This document shows, one piece after another, positions 1 to 7,045 of a DNA stretch of 9,688 nucleotides. Where the stretch lies: NCBI GenBank assembly GCA_030613125.1, contig JAUWMO010000113.1, positions 1 through 9,688 on the forward strand, read 5' to 3'. The stretch is from Bacteroidota bacterium. GTDB lineage: Bacteria; Bacteroidota; Bacteroidia; Bacteroidales; VadinHA17. The first letter of the stretch is position 1; each line of letters starts with the position of its first letter. The position numbers and the translations under genes are program-made. The notes under the pieces are model-generated. The model ran no database searches and was not told the origin of the DNA. It saw only the letters and a program-made list of their open reading frames with translations.

Positions 1-693
1 GAGATAAACCGGATAGTCACTGATGTGCTGGCTGATTATCTTTTTGTCAGTGAAAAAAGCGGACTGGTAAACCTTGAAAAGGAAGGTATAGATAAAAATA
101 AAATTTATTATGTGGGTAATATAATGATTGACAGCCTGGTGCAATATTTGCCCAAAATAGAAGATTCGAAAATATTTGATAAATTAAAATTATCTTCATT
201 TGGGTATATACTTGTAACCTTTCACCGGCCTGCCAATGTTGATTTTCAAAAAAATTTAAAATCCATCGTTAAATTACTTAACAGATTATCTGAAGAAAAA
301 ACAGTAATCTTTCCTATCCATCCACGTACACAAGCCAATTTGCAGAAGTTTGATTTACTGAAACTATTCAGTCATAATGTCAAATTAACAGATCCTGTAG
401 GTTATATTGATTTTCTTGCTTTAACAAAAAGCTCAGAACTGGTTATTACCGACAGTGGAGGCATACAGGAAGAAACTACCTTCCTCGGGATTCAATGTAT
501 TACAGTACGGGATAATACCGAACGACCGGTAACAGTAGAATCAGGAACTAATCAGTTAATTGGAACTAACCTTGCCAGAGTTGAAGAAGCTGCGTTAAAG
601 GTTTTTAAAGGCGAAAAAAAATCGGGTAAAATCCCGGAGCTCTGGGATGGAAAAACTGCAACCAGAATTGCTGATATTGTTATGAGAGACTAA
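1..693 (+). CDS. wecB: UDP-N-acetylglucosamine 2-epimerase (non-hydrolysing), 5'-truncated by window edge
   Basis: This enzyme interconverts UDP-GlcNAc and UDP-ManNAc in the cytoplasm and feeds ManNAc-type sugars into surface polysaccharide. The reading frame is open from base 1, so the GTG at 25 is an internal Val and not the start. About 230 residues are visible out of a usual ~370, so the N-terminal Rossmann part is missing. Counting from the first visible codon, family motifs are ENR-like EINR (1-4), FHRPANVD (74-81), HPRT (107-110), DSGGIQEE (151-158) and DNTERPVT (171-178). These are hallmarks of the second domain of WecB-type epimerases; the DSGG(I/V)QEE and RxxTERPE/V stretches line the UDP-sugar site. 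It ends in a typical WDGKTATRIADI tail. Its neighbours are glycosyltransferases, a methyltransferase and a flippase, which supports a polysaccharide role. A close relative acting on another UDP-HexNAc (for example the WbpI or CapG type) cannot be excluded without the N-terminus. Confidence 0.93.
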   Translation, partial: EINRIVTDVLADYLFVSEKSGLVNLEKEGIDKNKIYYVGNIMIDSLVQYLPKIEDSKIFDKLKLSSFGYILVTFHRPANVDFQKNLKSIVKLLNRLSEEKTVIFPIHPRTQANLQKFDLLKLFSHNVKLTDPVGYIDFLALTKSSELVITDSGGIQEETTFLGIQCITVRDNTERPVTVESGTNQLIGTNLARVEEAALKVFKGEKKSGKIPELWDGKTATRIADIVMRD

Positions 694-776
694 ATTTTTC
701 TTTCTTTAACACGAATTTCATTCTAACTCATTTTGGTTGCTTCAATGATGGTCGGTAGCAAACCCATTCTTCACCT

Positions 777-848
777 ATGGAATATTCCAGGAGAAACCTT
801 ACAAAAGATGTAGCCGGAGTAATGGACGAATTGATGTCAGGAACTTAG
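777..848 (+). pseudogene. possible C-terminal remnant of a GT4 glycosyltransferase
   Basis: A 23-codon open frame begins at an ATG at 777 and ends with TAG at 846-848. It reads MEYSRRNLTKDVAGVMDELM and then SGT. The pattern YSRxNLTxxxAxxxDEL resembles the last helix of many GT4 (WbuB-like) glycosyltransferases, where a C-terminal helix follows an aromatic-Ser-Arg pair. An in-frame stop lies just upstream (730s), so nothing more of the gene survives. It overlaps the 3' end of the minus-strand GT4 gene by 12 bases. It could be the scar of a lost gene that once followed the epimerase, or chance. The call rests only on my memory of family tails and is weak. Confidence 0.25.
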
Positions 849-1844
849 GATCAGGTTTAATTCCTGTTCACGTTTTTTAATACTGTATAGTTTCATAACT
901 CTTTCCCGGGCTGAATCAGCAAGAGCTGTGTTTTTAAAGTTTTCTTCAATGCTCTGTTTCACCTGAACAGGCTCCCAATCATCAAATACAATTCCTGAAT
1001 TACCAATCACATCAGGAATACCGCCAACTTTTAGTCCAATCGGGATACACTTCGATAACATGGCTTCACATATAGTATTTGGCATCCCCTCGCTTCGTGA
1101 GAACTGTGCATAAAACATAGATGATTTATAGATGCCTTTAAGGATATCATGAGCCAGCGGGGGTAAAAGTTCCAGGTTTTCAGGAATATCCTTAAAAAGA
1201 TGCTCTGCTGCCGGTAATACGCCAACAAGTTTAAACTTGAAATCAGGCATTAGTTTAGCCAGTTCTACAAATCGGTCCAGTCCCTTTACTTTATAACGTT
1301 GATAGGTGTCTGTTATGCTGATTGTAAGTACAACTTTTTCTTTCTGATTGCTATAGGTATACGCTTCCGGATCATACCCCGTGGGCAATACACGAAATTT
1401 AAAATTCTCAATGTACCTCCGGGCATCATCTACTAAACTCTCTGTCACCGGTAAATTCAGTGTGGCATTTTTTATTGAATACCTGGCACAAAACCTTCTG
1501 ATTGGTTTACTAAAGGAACCGTATTTTAATTCAGGGATATTTTTTACATCATACCCTCCGAGAACCAGGTAACTGCGCTTCCTCCAAATTTTTGAAAAAA
1601 GAATGGGCAGGTAGGAATGGTAGTCTGCAAACCAGCAGTAAATCACATCACTCCTGCTAATATGCTTTACAAGAGTAAAAAACTGCCGGAATAGTACACC
1701 TAAAAATGGAAAAATTTTATTCGGGAATGAACTACGGATAGGCACTGTCTTGAACTGATGCGAAATAAAATCCATGTCCTTTTTCACAAAGTGTGATAAA
1801 TCTTTGTATATAAATAAAATTGTTCCTGGTTTTTGTGTCTTCAT
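837..1844 (-). CDS. glycosyltransferase family 4 (GT-B fold)
   Basis: A cytoplasmic or membrane-associated glycosyltransferase that would add one sugar from a nucleotide donor to a growing lipid-linked glycan. It has 335 residues, normal for a compact GT4. The N-terminal half (about 1-165) is the acceptor domain, with SDVIYCWFADYHSYLPILF followed by a VLGGYDV stretch, as in GT4 proteins that strip the long glycine loop. The C-terminal half starts with VVLTISITDTYQRYKVKGLD, in which the KGLD segment is the usual (K)G(L)D turn. It carries the E-x7-E donor-site motif at E252 and E260 in SRSEGMPNTICEAM, then IPIGLKVGGIPDVI. The ATG at 1844 gives the expected N-terminus. The gene is alone on its strand and faces away from the GT2 gene across a 126-135 base spacer with a good promoter box at 1889-1896. 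The sugar specificity cannot be read from the sequence. Confidence 0.9.
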   Translation of the reverse strand: MKTQKPGTILFIYKDLSHFVKKDMDFISHQFKTVPIRSSFPNKIFPFLGVLFRQFFTLVKHISRSDVIYCWFADYHSYLPILFSKIWRKRSYLVLGGYDVKNIPELKYGSFSKPIRRFCARYSIKNATLNLPVTESLVDDARRYIENFKFRVLPTGYDPEAYTYSNQKEKVVLTISITDTYQRYKVKGLDRFVELAKLMPDFKFKLVGVLPAAEHLFKDIPENLELLPPLAHDILKGIYKSSMFYAQFSRSEGMPNTICEAMLSKCIPIGLKVGGIPDVIGNSGIVFDDWEPVQVKQSIEENFKNTALADSARERVMKLYSIKKREQELNLILSS

Positions 1845-1888
1845 TGTGCAATTTGGTAAACTGTCAGCTTTCGTGAAGATTGTCTATG

Positions 1889-1896
1889 CAAAATTA
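1889..1896 (-). promoter_or_regulatory. Bacteroidota-type -7 box for the GT4 gene
   Basis: Read on the minus strand this is TAATTTTG followed by C, a full match to the TAnnTTTG -7 element used by the main sigma factor of Bacteroidota. It lies 45 bases upstream of the GT4 start codon. No clear TTG -33 element sits at the usual 17-23 base distance, so this is a partial promoter call. Confidence 0.45.
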
Positions 1897-1908
1897 GCAG
1901 ATAATCTT

Positions 1909-1916
1909 TACTTTTA
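1909..1916 (+). promoter_or_regulatory. weak -7 box for the GT2-methyltransferase pair
   Basis: TACTTTTA matches TAnnTTTG at seven of eight positions and lies about 64 bases before the GT2 ATG at 1980. It is back to back with the minus-strand box at 1889-1896, so the spacer could be a divergent promoter. No -33 element is evident. Confidence 0.25.
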
Positions 1917-1979
1917 TGGCTGAAATATGAAGCAACTTGAGAAAAGAATTAAGATAATCATTTTTTATGAGTGTGTCGT

Positions 1980-2912
1980 ATGAAGGATGTTCTAATCTCC
2001 ATAATCATCCCAACCTACAATCATGAAGCGTATATTGAGCAGGCCATAGAAAGTGCTTTAAATCAAAAATGTGATTACCCTTTTGAGATCATTGTTGGTG
2101 ATGATTGTTCCACTGACCGTACAAATAAGATATGCCGTGCCTATTACCATAATAACCTTATTAAGCTGATAGATAGCGAGATCAACACTGGTTTATTAAA
2201 AAATTACAGAAGGCTTTTTTCGGCCTGTACAGGTAAATACATTGCCATCCTGGAAGGAGACGACTTCTGGCATGAAAACAAACTTTCTGAACAAATCAGT
2301 TTTCTGGAAAACAATCCTGATTATGGCTTTGTACACTCCAATGCCTTTCTTCTGTTCGAAAACAAAAAAACCAGCCTGGTACATAAGCGTTCGTTCTTTT
2401 TAGTGGGAGATGTTTATAATGACCTTTTTACACAAAACAAAATTGTATCTATTACTGTTTGTTTCAGAAAAAATTTATTGGAGTACATGGATTTCGATAA
2501 CTTTATAAAATCGGGATTTCAAACCATGGATCTTCCTCTCTGGCTTGAATTTGCCCTGCACTCAAAGCTTGGTTATATCAAGGCACCTTTGGCAACATAT
2601 AGGATTACTCCCCGTTCAATAAGCAATAACCAATGCTTTGAAAAACGAAAGCATTTTGAGGAATCAAATCGCTCTATTCTTGAATACTATGCCAAAAAGA
2701 AATTCCCGGAAAACCTTGACAAAAACTACATTTTCAGGAAGTATAATCTGAAATTGTTCTATTTAGCCTTGAGCCTCGGCCGATTTGAGGATATCCAATC
2801 GGTATTCCCGGATGATTTACCTGTTTCTGCCCTGAAAAAAGCTGCTGTCAGATACAAATTTATATTTGCAGTTTATAAGTTATTTATTCGTCTCTTTTAT
2901 AAACGCTTATAA
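1980..2912 (+). CDS. glycosyltransferase family 2 (GT-A fold)
   Basis: Transfers a sugar from a nucleotide donor to a lipid-linked acceptor at the inner face of the membrane. I place the start at the ATG at 1980 (310 residues) rather than the in-frame GTG at 1971, because the family begins directly with the strand LISIIIPTYNHEAYIEQAI; the alternative adds three residues. Neither has a Shine-Dalgarno site. Motifs, counted from 1980, are IIPTYN (9-14), GDDCSTDRT (40-48) binding the nucleotide, GKYIAILEGDDFW (85-97) with the DxD-like metal site at E92-G-D-D95, and KLSEQISFLENNPDYGFVHSN after it. The C-terminal third (DLPLWLEFALHSKLGYI, then RSIS) fits the WcaA/GT2 subfamily, which often ends in such a helical tail. 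No membrane segment is convincing. The methyltransferase starts 19 bases after its stop, so the two are probably co-transcribed. Confidence 0.92.
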   Translation: MKDVLISIIIPTYNHEAYIEQAIESALNQKCDYPFEIIVGDDCSTDRTNKICRAYYHNNLIKLIDSEINTGLLKNYRRLFSACTGKYIAILEGDDFWHENKLSEQISFLENNPDYGFVHSNAFLLFENKKTSLVHKRSFFLVGDVYNDLFTQNKIVSITVCFRKNLLEYMDFDNFIKSGFQTMDLPLWLEFALHSKLGYIKAPLATYRITPRSISNNQCFEKRKHFEESNRSILEYYAKKKFPENLDKNYIFRKYNLKLFYLALSLGRFEDIQSVFPDDLPVSALKKAAVRYKFIFAVYKLFIRLFYKRL

Positions 2913-2931
2913 AAGCAATAAATATTCAGTT

Positions 2932-3564
2932 ATGGCATTTGTTGATTACTATACTAACACCCGGCATGAAATGCTAGCATATCTACCTGAGAAACCAGTT
3001 AAAACAATTGAGTTTGGTTGTGGTAATGGAAATTTCTCTGCTCTTATAAAAAAGAAATATTATACTGAATCCTGGGGTGTTGATATAAATGATAAAGCTG
3101 CAGAGTTTGCAGAAAAAAAACTTGATAGAATTATTATAGGTGATGCGATGGAGGTTCTCAATGAACTTCCTGAAAATTACTTTGATTCCTTAATATGTAA
3201 TGATTTCCTTGAACATTTACCATATCCGGACCTGTTCCTTCAGAGAATTCGTAAAACTCTAACCAGGGATGCATTCATCACATGTTCCCTCCCAAATGTC
3301 AGATCCTGGGGGCATTTTATTAATTATTTTATTTTCAAAGACTGGGAGTATATTGATGAAGGCGTTCTGGACAAAACCCATTTAAGGTTCTTTACATTAA
3401 AAAGTCTTAAACGGTTTTTTAATGAGTTGAATATTGATATTGAGATTATTAAGGGTATTACACCAACAAATACCATACTCTTCAATATTACTAATTTATT
3501 ATCCTTGGGATTTATATCTGATATGCGGTACCTGCAGTTTGCAATTAGGGGGAGATTTAAATAA
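2932..3564 (+). CDS. class I SAM-dependent methyltransferase
   Basis: Predicted to methylate a small molecule or sugar using S-adenosylmethionine. I choose the ATG at 2932 (210 residues). A start at 2866 would overlap the GT2 gene by 47 bases and add 22 unrelated residues. The SAM-binding motif I is TIEFGCGNGNFS, with GCGNG at 29-33, and the acidic residue that binds the ribose is D51 in WGVDIND. Later comes DSLICNDFLEHLPYPDLFL (motif IV/post-IV), then LPNVRSWGHF and DKTHLRFFTLKSLKRFF, the latter typical of Methyltransf_23/11-type proteins in glycan loci. Its place right after a GT2 gene suggests O-methylation of the polysaccharide or of a nucleotide sugar, but the substrate is inferred. The stop codon overlaps that of the convergent pyruvyl transferase gene by 8 bases, with no terminator between them. 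Confidence 0.88.
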   Translation: MAFVDYYTNTRHEMLAYLPEKPVKTIEFGCGNGNFSALIKKKYYTESWGVDINDKAAEFAEKKLDRIIIGDAMEVLNELPENYFDSLICNDFLEHLPYPDLFLQRIRKTLTRDAFITCSLPNVRSWGHFINYFIFKDWEYIDEGVLDKTHLRFFTLKSLKRFFNELNIDIEIIKGITPTNTILFNITNLLSLGFISDMRYLQFAIRGRFK

Positions 3565-4585
3565 TAGCTTTAATAAATTCAAACATCTTCCCTTTTTCAT
3601 CAGCAATATATTCCATATTTAAGGTAACGGGCCGCTCCCTTATTTCGCTTAACTGAATCCGATCAAAAAGTTGTCCCCGCAATGTTTTACTGAACAGCAT
3701 TACTTCTTTGCCAAAAACCAATGAGGCCAGGCATGAATGTACCCTAGAAGACAGGACGCCTTGTGCATTTGCAAATAGGTTGAGATAATCGAATGCTAAC
3801 TCAGAAACAAAAGAATTCGGAGCTGCAAATAATGCCTTCCTGGTCCCTGGATTCACATAATTTTGAGGCCTGATAATGGTATATCTTCCAAATACTTTAT
3901 TATGATACCTGAATGTCTTCGGGAAGTTTTTAGACAATTCTTTTGTTAACTTATTCTTTGTTTTAGTTTTATAACTCCTCTCCTCTCCTAAAAAAGTAAA
4001 TCTGTTTTCATATTTTGAACCAATCGTAAATTTTGGTTCAGGCATGGTATCAAAATTCAGGATGATATAATCTTCGATAGCCAATTTGTATGGTTTGAAA
4101 ATGTCGTCAATAAAAAAAGAAAAATCGATTCCATCATAACTGTACTCCGCAAGGTCTTTATAGGCTTCATATGTTGGAGTATCCCTCGAAACAATGGCAT
4201 AGGGTTCAATTGTTTTTAAAAATGCCCGAACGGTTTTTCTCTCATTACTGTCATACTTTTGACTGCCGGCACTTAGTATGAGCAGACGCGTACCATTTCT
4301 TTTTATCGTGGATAAAGTTTCCTTCCATATCTTAGGAAAGTTTACATCGAATAATGGGCCGGTAATAACCAGGTAGTCTGTTTCTATTCTTTCAAGGTAA
4401 TTAAAACTGTTCTTAGGATTCGTTCCGTTCTCTTTCCAATAGTAACCTGGTAAATTCTGTGTGGTAACAACACTATACTCCGGATTGGCCCTGGTTAGGA
4501 CATGATGGATGCTTTTAGTGAAAAAATCATTCCCGACATTTGTTGAAGCAAAACCTCCTACCTGTACTATATTAACCTTTCGCAT
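3557..4585 (-). CDS. polysaccharide pyruvyl transferase family protein
   Basis: Members of the PS_pyruv_trans family move pyruvate from phosphoenolpyruvate to a sugar as a ketal, or are close relatives with other roles. The 342-residue protein begins VNIVQVGGFASTNVGNDFF, the family's N-terminal GxxxxxNxGN loop. It continues with DYLVITGPLFDVNFPKIW, LLILSAGSQKYD and VSRDTPTYEAYKDL, and ends with a SRVHSCLASLVFGKEV segment at about 280-298. The SRxHS motif with its His is the catalytic hallmark of the family. The ATG at 4585 lies inside the 3' end of the flippase gene (14-base overlap), which implies translational coupling in one minus-strand operon. The family is broad, so a ketal-pyruvyl activity is likely but not proved. 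The pairing with wzx makes surface glycan decoration the natural reading. Confidence 0.87.
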   Translation of the reverse strand: MRKVNIVQVGGFASTNVGNDFFTKSIHHVLTRANPEYSVVTTQNLPGYYWKENGTNPKNSFNYLERIETDYLVITGPLFDVNFPKIWKETLSTIKRNGTRLLILSAGSQKYDSNERKTVRAFLKTIEPYAIVSRDTPTYEAYKDLAEYSYDGIDFSFFIDDIFKPYKLAIEDYIILNFDTMPEPKFTIGSKYENRFTFLGEERSYKTKTKNKLTKELSKNFPKTFRYHNKVFGRYTIIRPQNYVNPGTRKALFAAPNSFVSELAFDYLNLFANAQGVLSSRVHSCLASLVFGKEVMLFSKTLRGQLFDRIQLSEIRERPVTLNMEYIADEKGKMFEFIKAII

Positions 4586-6053
4586 TTATAAAATATTTTC
4601 TGATTAATCTCCTTGTTTCCTCCTTAATGTCATCTGAGGCTCTTCCAGTGAGTATAAAAACAAGGCTGGATGCCATAAATAGTAAACATTTCACCACTAT
4701 ACTCCAATACATATTTGGTAAACTAAAAGCGCTAAATAAGAAGCCTGCTGCAATAAAGAAAAGGAATATCCATATTAAACCAGATGAAAAAGGATGGATC
4801 TTATACCACTTGAATATCAATAATGTCTTTATAAAATTGTAAAGGATGATAGAGATAGCTGTGGCTAATGCTGCACCATTGATCCCAAGAACAGGCAATA
4901 ACAGGTAATTTAATACAACTGCCAGCACCATCAAAGCAATCTGAAGTACCAGATTATATCTGTACTTTTCAGAGATGTTCAGGATTTGCCCATTTGCACT
5001 GGTAAGAAGATCAAATAATTTGCCTGTTCCAAGAAAGAAGAAAGCCCAGGTGGTATTTCCAAATTTCTCACCAAGAATTTCCATCAAGGCATCAATATTG
5101 ATCCATATCACAAGGAAAATGATGCCCCCAATTAAAAACTGATTTACAGACACTTTCTTGTACATTGTTTCAATACCCTTAAAATCAGAATTTGCATGCA
5201 ATGAAGAAATCACAGGAAGAGAAATTTGGGCTATTGATTTTTCTGGTATTGACATGGCTGTAACCAGAAACACCGGAATAGAATAAAAGGCCAATTGGTC
5301 CAGACCGAGCATGTTACCAATCATTAAAGAGTCCACCCTCATGATCAATAAATATGCAATCCCGCCAAAAACCCCAAAAACAGAATAATCAAAAATTTTT
5401 CTGAAGTCTAAACTCCGTAATGATGATTTTACAAGATTCGGATGCATTTTTACCATGACCAGGTCTACAAATAAAATTATCGGCTTCACCAAGAATGTGG
5501 CTATTAATAATAGTATCAGTAAATTAAATGAAAGACCGATAAAAAGCATCACCACAAGCGCAACAAAAAATACCACCTTCTGCAAAGATGTACCTAAAAA
5601 AAAAGGCATTACACTTCTCTTCCTGATTCGGGAATAAGCGGCCAGTACCTCAAATACAACACTTCCCAGTAAAATGGGTATCAGAATAAGATAATACTTT
5701 TCATAAAGACCCCGGTTTGTTTCGAAATAAAAGGATGTTCCAAAAAAATACCATACAATTCCAAATATACAAAACAGGCCAATGACTATAATCAACGAAA
5801 ATGCTACCAGAGTGTTGGCAGCCCCTTTATTATAATACTCAGGAAAAAATTTTATAATTACGGATGGCTGGCTGAATAAAATAAAAATTGCTAAAATCTG
5901 GGCATAATAAATTAAGAGTTGAATGAGTCCCCATTGTTCAGGATGTTCATTGAAAAGCTTTGGAACAATAAATACTGTATAAATAGCACCCAGTATAAAA
6001 CTACCTGCCATTATATAACTATTTAATCTGCTCTGTCTTAATACAACACCCAT
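4572..6053 (-). CDS. wzx: Wzx-type polysaccharide flippase (MATE/MOP superfamily)
   Basis: An inner-membrane transporter that would flip undecaprenyl-linked sugar units to the periplasm. At 493 residues it is the usual Wzx/PST length. Hydrophobic segments run through most of the protein, beginning with SYIMAGSFILGAIYTVFIVP (residues ~12-31) and including ILFSQPSVIIKFFPEYYNKG, the typical first loop. Also present are VLAAYSRIRKRSVMPFFLGT, a mid-protein VFGVFGGIAYLLIMRVDSLMIGNMLG and LDQLAFYSIPVFLVTAMSIP. I count roughly 12-14 membrane helices by eye. The stretch SLMIGNMLG-LAFYSIP is the family pattern for TM7-8. The basic C-terminal tail RKYFINAKG is cytoplasmic. It is first in a two-gene minus-strand operon with the pyruvyl transferase. 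Only repeat-unit transport is inferred; substrate specificity is not visible. Confidence 0.92.
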   Translation of the reverse strand: MGVVLRQSRLNSYIMAGSFILGAIYTVFIVPKLFNEHPEQWGLIQLLIYYAQILAIFILFSQPSVIIKFFPEYYNKGAANTLVAFSLIIVIGLFCIFGIVWYFFGTSFYFETNRGLYEKYYLILIPILLGSVVFEVLAAYSRIRKRSVMPFFLGTSLQKVVFFVALVVMLFIGLSFNLLILLLIATFLVKPIILFVDLVMVKMHPNLVKSSLRSLDFRKIFDYSVFGVFGGIAYLLIMRVDSLMIGNMLGLDQLAFYSIPVFLVTAMSIPEKSIAQISLPVISSLHANSDFKGIETMYKKVSVNQFLIGGIIFLVIWINIDALMEILGEKFGNTTWAFFFLGTGKLFDLLTSANGQILNISEKYRYNLVLQIALMVLAVVLNYLLLPVLGINGAALATAISIILYNFIKTLLIFKWYKIHPFSSGLIWIFLFFIAAGFLFSAFSLPNMYWSIVVKCLLFMASSLVFILTGRASDDIKEETRRLIRKYFINAKG

Positions 6054-6277
6054 AAAGAAAGAATCATAGTCAATAGTGAATTACAACGCGAAGATACAGA
6101 AGTAATTTAATCAATTCTTTTTTTGCTTCAAATACATCCAATATTTCATCTATCAGGTCAAAACAACTTTTTCATTTGAATTGAATTTAGAATGTTCGTA
6201 AAAAAATTTGACAATGATTTAAAGATATTGAAAATAACGTGAAAGAAACAAGGATGCTGCAATGTTTAGGAAAATTA
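6054..6277. other. AT-rich spacer between wzx and the tRNA promoter
   Basis: No gene is supported here. The reading frame at 6239-6553 runs through the tRNA and its terminator, so I treat it as spurious. A possible minus-strand promoter for wzx is TATCTTCG followed by C (6089-6096 read on the minus strand), one mismatch from TAnnTTTG. A TTG sits 15 bases upstream of it (CAA at 6112-6114), slightly too close. This is about 36 bases before the wzx ATG. Confidence 0.4.
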
Positions 6278-6307
6278 TTGTTGAAGGTTGATTTTTTTCT
6301 AACTTTG
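6278..6307 (+). promoter_or_regulatory. promoter of tRNA-Gln
   Basis: A perfect Bacteroidota -7 element TAACTTTG followed by C occupies 6300-6307. A TTG at 6278-6280 lies 19 bases upstream, the usual -33 spacing for this phylum. Transcription would begin about 20 bases before the mature tRNA 5' end at 6336. Confidence 0.7.
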
Positions 6308-6335
6308 CAGCGGTTTACATTTGTAAGCCATTTTT

Positions 6336-6408
6336 TGTCCGATGGTGTAACTGGCAACACATCTGATTTTGGTTCAGAAGAGTCCAGGTTCGAGCCCTGG
6401 TCGGACAA
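6336..6408 (+). tRNA. tRNA-Gln (anticodon TTG)
   Basis: All four arms fold by eye. The acceptor TGTCCGA pairs perfectly with TCGGACA, with discriminator A at 6408. The D arm is GTGT with ACAC around a GG-containing loop, and the anticodon stem is TCTGA with TCAGA around the loop TTTTGGT. The variable loop has five bases, and the T arm is CCAGG with CCTGG around TTCGAGC. Positions 34-36 of the loop are TTG, reading glutamine CAA (and CAG by wobble). The 3' CCA is not encoded (CA follows the discriminator). The mature length is 73 nt. It is followed within 13 bases by a strong terminator, so it appears to be a single-gene transcript. Confidence 0.96.
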
Positions 6409-6466
6409 CAGTAGCTTAATAAGCCTGCTTTTTTGCAGGCTTTTTTATTTTATACCCGACCAGGGC
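6394..6466. repeat. inverted copy of the tRNA 3' core
   Basis: GCCCTGGTCGG inside the tRNA T arm and acceptor (6394-6404) reappears as its exact reverse complement CCGACCAGGGC at 6456-6466, just beyond the terminator. The match is 11 bases. It could be a relic of rearrangement or integration at the tRNA end, or chance. Confidence 0.5.
6421..6450 (+). terminator. intrinsic terminator of the tRNA-Gln transcript
   Basis: An 8-bp perfect stem, AAGCCTGC (6421-6428) with GCAGGCTT (6435-6442), encloses a T6 loop and is followed by a T-rich tract to 6450. It begins 13 bases after the tRNA. Because of the A/T flanks it could also act weakly in the opposite direction. Confidence 0.88.
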
Positions 6467-6485
6467 GAGAAGCCTGTCCCGAGAA

Positions 6486-6650
6486 ATGATGGCCTTGAGG
6501 GAAGGGTTACCAATGATATGGCCATTACTAATTGTTATTCAACATCTTTATGAGAAGATGATAAAGGCCAAAGTCTTAGATATTCAAAATGAACTGTGGT
6601 ATATAAAAAGGGAAGATGATCTCGTATGGAACATACTACGAAATCCTTGA
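6486..6650 (+). pseudogene. upstream part of a frameshifted small gene
   Basis: A 54-codon frame from ATG 6486 to TGA 6648-6650. Its latter half, KAKVLDIQNELWYIK, reads like genuine protein and runs straight into the A5 run at 6605-6609. If one base is skipped there, the reading continues as NELWYIKGKMISYGTYYEIL and joins the downstream frame at 6616-6903 without a break. I infer one ancestral gene split by a one-base insertion in the A run, or by a sequencing error. The start is uncertain: the in-frame ATGs at 6489, 6513 and 6558 are alternatives. No function is recognised. Confidence 0.4.
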
Positions 6651-6903
6651 ATTAAACTGGATTCGGGCTGATGTAGACGGGGATGGCAAACTTGAACTGA
6701 TTCTTAAAGGTAATAAAGCTGGAGTTGAAGCCCCTGACAATACATATGATGTTTTTTATTCGAAGCAGAATAAAAGTACAAATAGATATTACATTAACGA
6801 AAAAGTATACAATAGCTGGGACAAAGTACCTGAAGAATTAAAATTTATTATTCAAAAAATAGAGGCTCAGCCCAACCCTGATTATTTCGGAATTAAATTT
6901 TAA
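6616..6903 (+). CDS. small hypothetical protein with a DxDGDGxxE loop, probably the 3' part of a broken gene
   Basis: A 95-residue protein I cannot assign to a named family. Near the N-terminus it has WIRADVDGDGKLELILKG (about 15-32), a DxDxDGxxE calcium-binding-like loop seen in VCBS/FG-GAP and dockerin-like repeats, where Asp and Glu side chains bind Ca2+. The rest (VFYSKQNKSTNRYYINEKVY, then KVPEELKFIIQKIEAQPNPD) looks like an alpha/beta domain with a helical end. An in-frame stop lies only 12 bases before the ATG, and no Shine-Dalgarno is convincing. The adjoining frame at 6486-6650 appears to encode the missing N-terminal part, so this ORF may not be translated alone. It lies between the tRNA-Gln terminator and hipBA. 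If exported, the signal peptide has been lost or lies in the broken part. Confidence 0.6.
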   Translation: MISYGTYYEILELNWIRADVDGDGKLELILKGNKAGVEAPDNTYDVFYSKQNKSTNRYYINEKVYNSWDKVPEELKFIIQKIEAQPNPDYFGIKF

Positions 6904-7037
6904 AGTATAAATCAGAATTCCATACTCAACAATTGTCATATTTGATTTATTTTTTTGTCAGTCATAAATGACGAAGAATTGTATGAGGAGAGCAGGTTAA
7001 TATTAAATATTCATTTTTAAAATATAGATAATTAATG
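6904..7037. other. AT-rich leader before hipBA
   Basis: No gene is seen. It contains a short hairpin GTCATAAATGAC near 6960 without a T tract, and a very AT-rich run before the hipB promoter. No TTG is seen at the usual -33 position for the 7038-7045 box. Confidence 0.4.
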
Positions 7038-7045
7038 TATATTTG
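7038..7045 (+). promoter_or_regulatory. -7 box of the hipBA promoter
   Basis: TATATTTG is an exact match to TAnnTTTG. It lies 39-46 bases before the hipB ATG. Its last G is also the first base of the GTTGG operator palindrome, so a bound repressor would cover the promoter. Confidence 0.6.

Noticed and set aside
2866..2931. Longer N-terminus for the methyltransferase starting at 2866
   Set aside because: It would overlap the GT2 gene by 47 bases with 22 residues unlike the family; the ATG at 2932 fits better.
6208..6213. TTGACA as a sigma-70 -35 box
   Set aside because: There is no matching -10 at the right distance, and the better promoter is the TAACTTTG box at 6300-6307.
6239..6553. 104-codon plus-strand frame, and a minus-strand frame at 6187-6408
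   Set aside because: Both run through the complete tRNA-Gln, and the plus-strand one also crosses the terminator, so they are chance open frames.
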